Shown here: positions 44,736 through 52,824 of the stretch, one piece after another
How the letters are laid out: every line of letters begins with the position of its first letter
How positions within the stretch are numbered: the first letter of the stretch is position 1
DNA from: Bifidobacterium vansinderenii
Lineage (GTDB): Bacteria > Actinomycetota > Actinomycetes > Actinomycetales > Bifidobacteriaceae
Length of the DNA: 64,000 nucleotides
Reading direction: 5' to 3'
Assembly (NCBI RefSeq): GCF_002234915.1
Contig: NZ_NEWD01000006.1
Span: forward strand, 1-64,000
Translations under genes and position numbers: made by a program
The notes under the pieces: generated by a model
What the model was told of the DNA's origin: nothing
Database searches by the model: none
The model's input: the letters and a program-made list of their open reading frames with translations, nothing else

Positions 44736-46535
44736 CTACTTGACGAGCTTCTTGTTGGCTTCGATCACGGCCTCGTCCCACTTGTGTTCCGGCGGTTCGA
44801 TCGGGATGCCGGCCATCTTGGTCTTGAGCATGAGGATCGCGCGGGCAGCGTCGTCGGGGGTGGTGGTGTTGTCGGCGAGGATCTCGTTCTCGAATCCTTC
44901 CGGATCCTTGTTGAGCTCGATCATCGCGTCCATGTACTTGTTACCGACGACCAGCTGGCCCTGGTAGGCGGCGAACGTGACGCCCACGACCGGCACTCCG
45001 CGCGAGCCGATGGCGGCGATGTTCTCGGAGAAGTCGATGTGGTTGTTGCCGAATCCCTCGGTGGTGACGATCGCGCCGTCCACCTCCATGGCCTCGACGA
45101 GCGCGCCGAGTCGTTCGGAGACGAAGGTCTTCTCGTCGTTGACCTGCGGGGATCCGATGAACACCACGCCGGTCAGGTCAAGCTCCTCGTCGGTCTGCAA
45201 TGCCTCGACGAGCGGCTCGCGGAAGAAGTGACGGGTGATCTCCTTGGTGGCGGGTCCGATGCAGGCGAGCGCGTGGATGCCGCCGTCGAGCACTTCGTTG
45301 GGGCTGAGCACCACGGGTACGTTGCCGAGATCGACGTTCTTCTGACCGCCCTTGACGCCGCAGGGCTCGGTGGGTACGAGCAGGTTGTCGTGCATGGCGC
45401 CCTGGCCCATGATCTCCTTGACGAGCACCACGCGCGGTCGGCCCGCGCGCCTGACGTCCTTGAAGGTCTCCTCCTTGATCGGCGTGACGCCGTCGAGGTT
45501 CTTGATGGCCTCGCGGCAGGCGTGCACGATCACGTCGCAGGCGCTGTGCGCGGCGAACGGTCCGCGACGTTCCATGCCGGTGCCCTTTTCGATCTTCACG
45601 TCCACGCGGATCATGATGTCGTTCTGGTCGGGGCAGCCGGGGCGGCCGTAGCGGATCTTCTCGTCCATGTAGCCTTCGCAGGAGCCGAATTCGTGCACCT
45701 GCACGCCGGCCTCGTCCATGCCGGTGAGCACGAACACCGCGCCGGAGAGCACGTTGGTCACGCCTTCGCCGAGCTTGCCTTCAGCCTTGGCAGCCACGGG
45801 GATCACGTCCATGATGGTGTTGGAGTAGACGTGGCGGTCAGCGGGGTTGATCACGGTCATCTCCACGTCCTTGACCAGCGGGTTGGCCTTCTTGGCCTCC
45901 TCGACCAGGGCGCCGTCCACGGTGAGCACGCCGTCGGCGTAGGAGGTCTCGCTGCCGATCACCACCTTGGTGACGGGATAGTCCTTCTTGACGAGGGTGC
46001 GCAGCACGCGGTCGGCCGGCGTCTCCTCAGGTTCCGGTTCCGGCGAGGCGGCAACGGGGGCTGCGCTTCCAGCCGGGGCCGTGGGAACCGCCGCGCCCGC
46101 CGGGAAGACCAGATCGAGTCCTTCGGCCTTGTCGAGATGCAGATGGACGTATCCTCCGGCGGCGGGGGCCGGGGCCACGGGAGCCGCCGGAGCCTCTGCC
46201 GCGCAGCATGCGCAGGCGTCGGGTCCTCCGTCATCCGCTCCATCGGATTCGTCTGGCTCATCGGCCGGGGCGGCGGGTGTCTCCTTGACGCCGTCGAGCA
46301 GATCTGGGGTGAGTTGGGTCAGTGCCTCGCCGTCGTTGATCAGCGTGGCGCCGAGCGCCTGCTGGATGGTCAGGCCGCCCTCCTTGAGGGTCATGAGGTT
46401 GGAGTCGACGAGGTCGGGGAAGATCGTGGGGTCCTCGAAGTCCGCGGCGCTGAGCACGGTGCCTGCGGGGCGGCGGCAGCACAGCACCGCCGGATCGTTG
46501 AGGTGCGCTTCGAGTGTTTCCTGGGAGAGAGACAT
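44736..46535 (-). CDS. prdA: D-proline reductase proprotein PrdA
   Basis: A 599-residue proprotein of D-proline reductase. In clostridia it cuts itself before a cysteine that becomes the pyruvoyl cofactor, giving two subunits. Here the site reads GGIHALACIGPATKE with Cys425, so the residue before is Ala424, where I recall Thr in clostridial PrdA. Other family blocks are kept: DPAVLCC near the start, HEFGSCEGYMDEKIRYGRPG, EIMGQGAMHDNLLVP, VEAMEVDGAIVTTEGFGNNH. An Ala/Pro-rich linker with a CACC motif (90-165) is longer than I expect. AAAGGA precedes the ATG. No separate PrdD or PrdE is present in the window. Confidence 0.92.
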   Translation of the reverse strand: MSLSQETLEAHLNDPAVLCCRRPAGTVLSAADFEDPTIFPDLVDSNLMTLKEGGLTIQQALGATLINDGEALTQLTPDLLDGVKETPAAPADEPDESDGADDGGPDACACCAAEAPAAPVAPAPAAGGYVHLHLDKAEGLDLVFPAGAAVPTAPAGSAAPVAASPEPEPEETPADRVLRTLVKKDYPVTKVVIGSETSYADGVLTVDGALVEEAKKANPLVKDVEMTVINPADRHVYSNTIMDVIPVAAKAEGKLGEGVTNVLSGAVFVLTGMDEAGVQVHEFGSCEGYMDEKIRYGRPGCPDQNDIMIRVDVKIEKGTGMERRGPFAAHSACDVIVHACREAIKNLDGVTPIKEETFKDVRRAGRPRVVLVKEIMGQGAMHDNLLVPTEPCGVKGGQKNVDLGNVPVVLSPNEVLDGGIHALACIGPATKEITRHFFREPLVEALQTDEELDLTGVVFIGSPQVNDEKTFVSERLGALVEAMEVDGAIVTTEGFGNNHIDFSENIAAIGSRGVPVVGVTFAAYQGQLVVGNKYMDAMIELNKDPEGFENEILADNTTTPDDAARAILMLKTKMAGIPIEPPEHKWDEAVIEANKKLVK

Positions 46536-46703
46536 GGTGGGTTCCTTTCTCTATGGTTTTCTCTGTGGTGCGGTTTTTCCGTTGCGGATGGAAATGTCTG
46601 TGGAAAAGTGATTGAAAACTGATTGACGTGATGAGTGAACGTCGATCGGATGCCGACCGAACACCTGTCCGGCTTCCCGCCGTCCGGCAATCGATCCGAA
46701 TCC

Positions 46704-47909
46704 CTACGCGGCCTTGACGGTCTTGCGGAAGGCTCGGATGATCGGCTCGTCGCCGGCCCGCATGAACGCGTCGGTGGCGTGGTGCACGCGCATGCCGAGT
46801 TTCGGCGCCACCTGCATCACGGTGTTCGAGCAGTCGGTGCAGTGGGAGATCAGCACGCTTTGCGCGCCTTCCTTCTTCAGCGCGATGATGTTCTGCGCCT
46901 GGCCCGGGCAGATGCCGGGGTTGCGGCATTTGAGCCGCCCGTTGGCCAGACGGCAGGCGTTCTTGCACAGGCGGACGTCGACCAGCTGCGCGCCCTTGGC
47001 CGCCACGATCGCCCTAAGTCGCTCCTCGCTGGCTCCGCACGCGCATACGATGATGCCCATGGGACCGGGGTCGGCGAGTTCCGGCCCGGCGATGATGATG
47101 CCGCCGCAGGTTTTGGAGACCGTGTCGTCAAGGGTTCCGAGATGGCCCATGTACGGCCCGCCGATCATGATCTGCTCGTCGGCGGTGGGCTCGTGCACGT
47201 GCAGCGCGTCGAGCACGTCGCGCACGCTGACGCCGATCGGCACGTCGTAGATGACCAGGCTGACGTCGTCGCCGTATCCGCTGCCGTCAATGTGTCCGGC
47301 GACGGTGATGTCCTTGGTGGTCACGGCGAGGTTTTCGACCACGGCGTTGTGCACGCGCATCAGCGATTCGACGTTCATGACCACCGCACCAGCCGCGCTG
47401 GGGATGGCGTCCGGAGGCAGCAGCGTGCCGAGCACGTCGCGCACGATGGCGCGTTCGTCGCCGGCCGGGTAGCGGTCCTTGAGGAACACGATCTCGATGC
47501 TCGGATCGATGTCGAAGTCGTAGGCTCCGGTGGCTGCGGCGTCGAGCGCCGCCTGCAGGCTGCGCACGGCGTTCGCGTTCTTGGGCTTGATGGCCACGAT
47601 GCCTCGCGTGGCGCCGACCTCTCGCATGGCGATGGTGAGTCCGGAGAGGATCTTCTCGGGGTCGGTCTCCGCCCTGGCGGTGTTGTGTTCGAGCAGCGGC
47701 TCGCATTCGGCGGCGTTGGCGATCACCGTGGTGCAGCCCTTGCCGAACTTCAGCTTCTTGTATGTCGGGAAGCCGGCACCGCCCATGCCGACCAGTCCGG
47801 ATTCCTCGATCTTCGCCAGCGGAGCCGCGTCGGTGTCGGTCAGTGTTCTGGTCGGCACATCGGCGAACAGTTCCGTGGATCGAATGACGTGATGGTGACG
47901 TGCGGTCAT
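46704..47909 (-). CDS. prdC: PrdC, electron donor of D-proline reductase (RnfC-like)
   Basis: A 401-residue RnfC-like protein that passes electrons from NADH to D-proline reductase, at or near the membrane. It shows the RnfC-type glycine loop GLVGMGGAGFPTYKKL, an SLBB-like middle, and a cysteine-rich end: CACG, LCKNACR, CRNPGICPGQ and ISHCTDCSNTVM. Clostridial PrdC carries selenocysteine in the last motif as I recall (CTDU); here it is TGC Cys. The ATG at 47909 follows AAAGGGG by 8 bases; a GTG three codons upstream overlaps that site. Confidence 0.88.
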   Translation of the reverse strand: MTARHHHVIRSTELFADVPTRTLTDTDAAPLAKIEESGLVGMGGAGFPTYKKLKFGKGCTTVIANAAECEPLLEHNTARAETDPEKILSGLTIAMREVGATRGIVAIKPKNANAVRSLQAALDAAATGAYDFDIDPSIEIVFLKDRYPAGDERAIVRDVLGTLLPPDAIPSAAGAVVMNVESLMRVHNAVVENLAVTTKDITVAGHIDGSGYGDDVSLVIYDVPIGVSVRDVLDALHVHEPTADEQIMIGGPYMGHLGTLDDTVSKTCGGIIIAGPELADPGPMGIIVCACGASEERLRAIVAAKGAQLVDVRLCKNACRLANGRLKCRNPGICPGQAQNIIALKKEGAQSVLISHCTDCSNTVMQVAPKLGMRVHHATDAFMRAGDEPIIRAFRKTVKAA

Positions 47910-47975
47910 GAGATCCACCCCTTTCTTGTGAAGACCACGCTCATGGAATCATGAATCTTTGTTTATTCTTTGTTC

Positions 47976-47989
47976 TAGAACGTGTTCTA
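47976..47989. promoter_or_regulatory. Operator candidate before prdC
   Basis: TAGAACGTGTTCTA is a 14-bp palindrome with 6-bp arms. It overlaps GTTCTAGAAC, itself a perfect palindrome, and lies just downstream (minus strand) of a TATACT -10 element. A matching site occurs at 51793. Half-site TAGAAC also at 48063. Confidence 0.6.
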
Positions 47990-48082
47990 TTTTTAAAGTA
48001 TATGGATCCTTGTTACGGTTACCTTTTTCCTCGTGTTACTGCAAAGTTACCGTTGAAATATATAGAACACAGTACAAAAAAT

Positions 48083-48110
48083 ATGGTCTCCCTCTTACGA
48101 AGGAGACCAT
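48083..48110 (-). terminator. Terminator of the ABC operon
   Basis: ATGGTCTCC and GGAGACCAT make a stem; on the minus strand it is followed by ATTTTTTG. It ends the importer transcript before the prd promoter. Confidence 0.75.
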
Positions 48111-48149
48111 CGAAAGTAAGTCATGTGTTATCGGGAAATCTTGGCGCTC

Positions 48150-48197
48150 GCTCCCCTCAGTCGGCGTTGCCGACGGCTCCTCTCAGAGAGGGGAGCC
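48150..48197 (-). repeat. CTCCCTCC double-hairpin repeat, reversed copy
   Basis: Same plan as 6051-6103 read on the other strand: GGCTCCCCTC stem, then GTCGGCAACGCCGAC, then TGAGGGGAG. Sits at the 3' end of the ABC operon. Confidence 0.7.
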
Positions 48198-48256
48198 AGA
48201 GAGCATTCGAGACTCAGACGACCTCGTAAGCAGCCCTCCCTCGAGGGCCAAGATCG

Positions 48257-49063
48257 TTATTGTCCTACGGCGCTGAGGAACTGCTTGGTTCGTTCGTTCA
48301 CCGGATGAGCCATGATCTCCTTGGGGTCGCCCTCATCGATGATCGCACCGTCGGCCATCACCACCAGATGGTCGCCGACGTCGCGCGCGAAGCTCATCTC
48401 ATGCGTAACCACGCACATGGTCATGCCGCCTTCGGCCAGCTCCCTCATCACGTTGAGCACGTCGCCGCTCACCTCCGGATCAAGCGCGGACGTCGGCTCG
48501 TCAAACAGCATGACGGCGGGGTCAAGCGCCAGAGCGCGGGCGATGGCCACGCGCTGCTGCTGACCGCCGGACAGCTGCGACGGCTTGTGGTCGGCGCGAT
48601 CCTCCAGTCCCACGCGCTTGAGCAGTTCCATGGCCCGCTCCTCGGCCTCCTCCTTGCTGCGACCCAGCACATGCTGCTGCGGGAACACCACGTTCTTCAA
48701 CGCGCTCATGTGCGGGAACAGGTTGAACTGCTGGAACACCATGCCGCACTTGCGCCGCAGAGCCATGAGATCGCTTTTGGAGAGGTTCTCGGTGAAGTCC
48801 ACGAACTGCCCGTCGATCATCATGTTGCCATCGTCGGGCTGCTCCAGCAGGTTGATGCATCGCAGCAACGTGGACTTTCCGGCGCCGGACGGGCCGATGA
48901 TCGAGCACACCTCGCCGCGTTCCACGCGCAGCGACACCCCATGCAGGATCGTGTTGCCGTTGTAGGACTTGATCACACCGCCCAGTTCGATCATGTATTT
49001 GCTGTGGTCGACATCGTCCTCGGTGGAGGACACCGTCTGTGAAACCAGTGATGCCAGTGTCAT
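48257..49063 (-). CDS. Amino-acid ABC importer, ATP-binding protein
   Basis: A 268-residue ATPase of the polar amino-acid importer class (GlnQ type). It shows Walker A GPSGAGKST, Q-loop VFQQFNLFPHM, signature LSGGQQQRVAIARAL, Walker B VMLFDEPTSALD and the switch His in VVTHEMSF. The ATG at 49063 has AAGGAG 6 bases upstream. Fourth gene of a row with two permeases and a binding lipoprotein; in clustering with prd genes it probably imports proline or hydroxyproline. Confidence 0.9.
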   Translation of the reverse strand: MTLASLVSQTVSSTEDDVDHSKYMIELGGVIKSYNGNTILHGVSLRVERGEVCSIIGPSGAGKSTLLRCINLLEQPDDGNMMIDGQFVDFTENLSKSDLMALRRKCGMVFQQFNLFPHMSALKNVVFPQQHVLGRSKEEAEERAMELLKRVGLEDRADHKPSQLSGGQQQRVAIARALALDPAVMLFDEPTSALDPEVSGDVLNVMRELAEGGMTMCVVTHEMSFARDVGDHLVVMADGAIIDEGDPKEIMAHPVNERTKQFLSAVGQ

Positions 49064-49207
49064 TGTCGTCTCCTTGCTGTTCGTTGCCGCCTGTGTGGCC
49101 TTGTCGGCGATACGCACCTACGGAGACCGTCGATCGCACCCCCTCCGACGGGGAGGCACCACGGTCGACGGCGACCGTCCGCTCATATCAAAACCGTCGA
49201 GCGTCCG

Positions 49208-50104
49208 TTACTTCGTGATCGGAACCACGTACTGCTTGTCGCGGATCGCGGCCAGACCCTCGTCCAGACCGTACTTCTTGAGCGTGGGCTTGACCTTGTC
49301 GTCCTTGATGATCTTCTCGATGCCCTTGTCGAACGCCTGGCCGAGCGAGCTGTCGCCCTTGGTGTACGGGTAGCTCACCTCCGGGGGCTCGACTAGCGAG
49401 TTGATGCGCTTGTCCGGGTTCTTGTTGGCGTATTCGACCACGATGTTGTCGTTGCCCTTGAACTCGTCGACCGCGGTGCCGTACGCCTCCATGATCATGT
49501 CGACGCGACCGGCCTCGAGATCCTGCTTCATCTCCACGGAGCTCGGGTAGGTCTTCACCTTGTCTCCGAAGACCTTCTGCATGTCGGAGAGCCACGCGTA
49601 TCCGTCGCCGATGCCGATGGACTTGATGCCCTTGGCGTCGATGTCGTCGACGGTCTTGACGTCAACGCCCTTCTTGGACGCATAGCCCACGCCCTCCAGA
49701 TAGATGGAATGCGGGAAGTCGACCACCTGTGCGCGCTTCTCGGTCACGTTGATGTCGCCGGTGGCGGTATCGATCTGACCGGAGGCGATGGCCTGCATGG
49801 CGTTGGCGAACGACGCCTGCTGCCATTCGACGTTCAGGCAGTTGGCGTCGGCGATCTGCTTGATGAAGTCGATGTCCATGCCCTCGGGGTTGCCGCCGTT
49901 GTAGCTGGAGTACGGCGGCTGGTCGATCACGCCCACCGTCAGTGTGCCGGACTTGATGGTGGAGATGTTCGACACCAGCGGCGTACAGTCGCTCTTGGCC
50001 GAACTGGATGCCGACGACCCTCCTCCGCAGGCGGCGAGCGCGCTGACGCTCATCAGCGCGGCGCAGGCGGCGGCCATCAGCTTGATTCCTCGTGAGATCC
50101 TCAT
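49208..50104 (-). CDS. Amino-acid ABC importer, substrate-binding lipoprotein
   Basis: A 298-residue binding protein of the amino-acid type (SBP family 3). The signal peptide ends in a lipobox (SALAAC), so the mature protein is a lipoprotein on the outer membrane face. Conserved regions follow: LTVGVIDQPPYSSYNG, EGMDIDFIKQIAD, GQIDTATGDINVTEKRA. The ATG at 50104 is 8 bases after AGAGGA. Ligand inferred from context as proline or hydroxyproline; glutamine or cystine would be the alternatives. Confidence 0.88.
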   Translation of the reverse strand: MRISRGIKLMAAACAALMSVSALAACGGGSSASSSAKSDCTPLVSNISTIKSGTLTVGVIDQPPYSSYNGGNPEGMDIDFIKQIADANCLNVEWQQASFANAMQAIASGQIDTATGDINVTEKRAQVVDFPHSIYLEGVGYASKKGVDVKTVDDIDAKGIKSIGIGDGYAWLSDMQKVFGDKVKTYPSSVEMKQDLEAGRVDMIMEAYGTAVDEFKGNDNIVVEYANKNPDKRINSLVEPPEVSYPYTKGDSSLGQAFDKGIEKIIKDDKVKPTLKKYGLDEGLAAIRDKQYVVPITK

Positions 50105-50240
50105 GATCATGTTCCTCTCTGTGTGTGGTCGGAACGGTGTTTCGACCGGTGTGACCTTGTGTGGGGACGACGTGCGAGGGGAAGGTCGGCCTCGGGCATG
50201 CGTTGTGGGAATTGCTAGATTGCGAGAATGATGATGCGGA

Positions 50241-50906
50241 TCAGTAGCTCAGCGCCAGTCGGCGTTCGAGCCAGCGGGTGATCCAGGATGCGGGCAGCGT
50301 GATCACGGCGTAGCACAGTCCGGCGAGCACGAAGACGCGCAGGTATTGGAATGTGGTGGAGCCGTAAGTGTAGGCCTCCTTCATGAGTTCCGGCACGGCC
50401 ACGGTGTAGGCCAGTGACGTGTCCTGGAACAGGAGGATGGTCTGGCCGAGCAGTGCGGGGATGATGGAGCGGAACGCCTGCGGCAGGATCACGTAGAGGA
50501 AGGTGACGTTGCCGTCGAGCCCGAGCGCGTCGCCGGCCTCGTTTTGTCCGTGGGGCACGGCCTGGATGCCGGCGCGGAATATTTCGGAGCAGTAGCAGGA
50601 GTAGTTCCATGCGAGGGCGATGATGGCCGAGGGGAAGCTGTCGAGCAGTACGCCGAAGCTGGGCAGTCCGAAGTACACGAGGTACAGGATGATCAGCGCG
50701 GGCATGCCGCGTCCGATTTCCACGATGACAAGTCCGAGTACGCTGACGAACCGGTTGCGGCTCATCACCATCATGCAGAAGATCAGTCCGAGCGGCAGGC
50801 CGATGATCATGGAGACTCCGGCGAGCGCCACGCTGACCTGCAGTCCGTGGAGCATGTTCGGCAGTCCTTCGGCCCAGAATTGCAGCAGCGGTTCCTGTGG
50901 AGTCAT
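50241..50906 (-). CDS. Amino-acid ABC importer, permease 2
   Basis: A 221-residue HisM/GlnP-type permease with about five membrane helices. The ATPase-docking loop reads EIFRAGIQAVPHGQNEAGDALGL near residue 114, as usual for the family. Its ATG lies one base after the stop region of the upstream permease, without a good ribosome site, so translation is coupled. Confidence 0.88.
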   Translation of the reverse strand: MTPQEPLLQFWAEGLPNMLHGLQVSVALAGVSMIIGLPLGLIFCMMVMSRNRFVSVLGLVIVEIGRGMPALIILYLVYFGLPSFGVLLDSFPSAIIALAWNYSCYCSEIFRAGIQAVPHGQNEAGDALGLDGNVTFLYVILPQAFRSIIPALLGQTILLFQDTSLAYTVAVPELMKEAYTYGSTTFQYLRVFVLAGLCYAVITLPASWITRWLERRLALSY

Positions 50907-50907
50907 G

Positions 50908-51552
50908 TCAGATCACCGCCTTGCGAAGATTGGCGTCGAGTCTGCGCGACAGCATGGCCACCGGAATGCTCAGCACGATGTACAGTATGCCGGCGATGGC
51001 GTAGGGCAGCACGCCGGCCACCGAGTTGATGTTCTGCTTGGCGTATCCCTGTGCCATGAATACCATTTCGGCCACGGCTATGGTGGATGCGATGGATGAG
51101 TTCTTGAGCAGGCCGATCAGGTAGGTGGCGATCGATGGGCTGATGATGCGCACGGCCTGTGGCACGATCACGCCGAAGAACGACACCGTTCCGGGGATGC
51201 CGAGCGCCGCGGCGGCCTCGTATTGCCCTTTGGGCACCGCCTGCAGTCCGCCGCGGTAGATGTCGGCGAGATATCCTGCGGAGATGAGTCCCAGTCCGAC
51301 GATCGCGGCCTCCAGTGCGGTGATGCGAAATGTCGGCGTGGACAGACCGAATTTCAGCAGGAACAGCCATACGATCATGGGGATGCCGCGCAGCAGGTCT
51401 ACGGCGAGGCGGACGATCCAGCGGATCGGTGCTATGCCTGTTCTCAGCCCCAGCGCCATGGGGATTCCGAGTATCGCACCGATCGCGAATGATGCGACGG
51501 TGATCAGCAGCGTCATCGGAAGTCCGGAGAGCACCACGAGAAGCGGTTCCAT
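50908..51552 (-). CDS. Amino-acid ABC importer, permease 1
   Basis: A 214-residue permease related to its downstream partner, with the docking loop YRGGLQAVPKGQYEAAAALGI near residue 115. First gene of the importer operon; GAAGGGGG precedes the ATG. Two different permeases suggest a heterodimer. The leader upstream (51553-51806) has a hairpin (TATACCGTCG...CGACGGTAT, 51611-51676) and the operator candidate at 51793. Confidence 0.88.
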   Translation of the reverse strand: MEPLLVVLSGLPMTLLITVASFAIGAILGIPMALGLRTGIAPIRWIVRLAVDLLRGIPMIVWLFLLKFGLSTPTFRITALEAAIVGLGLISAGYLADIYRGGLQAVPKGQYEAAAALGIPGTVSFFGVIVPQAVRIISPSIATYLIGLLKNSSIASTIAVAEMVFMAQGYAKQNINSVAGVLPYAIAGILYIVLSIPVAMLSRRLDANLRKAVI

Positions 51553-51778
51553 GAGAGCCCCCTTCCTCTAGTAGCGAGTGAACTTCGGTAAGCGGGCTTG
51601 AAGAATGCGGTATACCGTCGGAAAACGATCGACCGCTCCACGAGAGCACGACGATCGAGGTAGACGACGGTATGGTGTAATAACGATGACGTCGCGCGAT
51701 GACGACGTCTGCATGTGTTCCCAACCCCTTACGTTGATTCAGTATTTAAGGATCGGAACAATTCCCGGAATTTGCCGT

Positions 51779-51784
51779 ATTGTA
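51779..51784 (-). promoter_or_regulatory. Candidate -10 element of the ABC operon
   Basis: TACAAT on the minus strand; the palindrome at 51793-51806 lies where the -35 region would be, suiting repression by a TetR protein. Confidence 0.4.
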
Positions 51785-51792
51785 AACGGGAT

Positions 51793-51806
51793 TAGATCGC
51801 GTTCTA
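51793..51806. promoter_or_regulatory. Operator candidate before the ABC importer
   Basis: TAGATCGCGTTCTA matches the prdC palindrome TAGAACGTGTTCTA at 11 of 14 positions in this orientation, and at 12 of 14 when read on the minus strand as TAGAACGCGATCTA. It is probably bound by the TetR protein at 42781-43359. Confidence 0.55.
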
Positions 51807-51930
51807 GTTCGTAGTCTACTTGTAACACCATGAGACACCGACCGTCACAAACGCCCCAGGCCTTCCCCTATGGCCCCCATCGTCTCCCCCTTGAGACGAC
51901 TCATTCATATACTCCCCTGCGAGCCTCATC

Positions 51931-52038
51931 CCCCACGCGCTCCCTCCAAGGGAGGGAGCTATCCGCAACGCGCGACCCATCCCCACGCGCTCCCTCCAAG
52001 GGAGGGAGCTGTCACGCCCAGCGTGACTGAGGGAGGGA
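51931..52038 (+). repeat. CTCCCTCC repeats, tandem partial and full copy
   Basis: A 30-base stretch starting CCCCACGCGCTCCCTCCAAG occurs at 51931-51960 and again, exactly, at 51981-52010. The second copy continues through the second hairpin (GTCACGC...GCGTGAC) and TGAGGGAGGG. It fills the gap downstream of oligoribonuclease. Confidence 0.85.
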
Positions 52039-52061
52039 TCATATACCAACCAGACCAGTCT

Positions 52062-52769
52062 TTAGTAATCCGCCTTCTCCGGAGTGCTGGCATCCTCCAC
52101 CGGATTGCCGTTCTCCTCATACTTGCGCAGCAGGCTGGTCGCCTCGATGTCCTTGGCAATGGCCTTCGCCTGCTCGGCGTCCGGACCGGGGGCCGGCTTG
52201 AAGAACGCCTCGCGGTAGTAGCGCAGCTCGTCGAGCGATTCGATGATGTCGGCGAGCGCGCGGTGACCGCCGTGCTTGGCCGGCTTGTTGAGGTACACGT
52301 TCGGGTACCAGCGGCGCGACAGCTCCTTGAGGGTGCTTACGTCGATCACGCGGTAGTGCAGCAGGCTCATGAGGTCGGGCATGTAGCGGTCGAGGAACTT
52401 CTTGTCGCTGCCCACGGAGTTGCCGGCGAGATGGGCCTTGCCCTTGGCGGGCAGCCACTGCTTGACGTATTCGACCACCTGGCGCTGCGCCTCGTCGAGC
52501 GACAGGCCGTTGGCGTTCCACTCGTCGATCAGGCCGGAGCTGGTGTGCATGTGGCGCACGAAGTCGTTCATCTGCGCCACGGCGGCGTCGGACGGCTTGA
52601 TGACGAGGTCGATGCCTTCGTCGAGCACGTTGAGATTGAAGTCGGTGGGCACGACGGACACCTCGCACAGTTCGTCGTGGAAGATGTCAAGTCCGGTCAT
52701 TTCGCAGTCGATCCAGATCATGCGCGATTCGGACGGATCGAACGTTTCGACGTCGTTATGCGATGCCAT
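52062..52769 (-). CDS. orn: Oligoribonuclease
   Basis: A 235-residue 3'-5' exonuclease of the DEDDh type that finishes RNA decay by cutting 2-5-base pieces, including pGpG. The motifs are clear: [10 protein letters not shown], a central [19 protein letters not shown] and [14 protein letters not shown] 25-residue C-terminal extension goes beyond the E. coli form, as in other Actinobacteria. The upstream gene is a LacI regulator in the same direction. Confidence 0.93.
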   Translation of the reverse strand: MASHNDVETFDPSESRMIWIDCEMTGLDIFHDELCEVSVVPTDFNLNVLDEGIDLVIKPSDAAVAQMNDFVRHMHTSSGLIDEWNANGLSLDEAQRQVVEYVKQWLPAKGKAHLAGNSVGSDKKFLDRYMPDLMSLLHYRVIDVSTLKELSRRWYPNVYLNKPAKHGGHRALADIIESLDELRYYREAFFKPAPGPDAEQAKAIAKDIEATSLLRKYEENGNPVEDASTPEKADY

Positions 52770-52824
52770 TATTCAGCCTTTCCCTATTAATGGAACAGGT
52801 AAGAGTACCGCGACCGCGGGATTT

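Noticed and set aside
43631-46535. Glycine or sarcosine reductase
   Set aside because: The gene set lacks grdA, grdC and grdD; PrdA length and motifs fit proline reductase, and prdF and prdC are beside it.
51931-52038. Start of a CRISPR array
   Set aside because: Only two direct copies, and the unit occurs elsewhere as a hairpin repeat.
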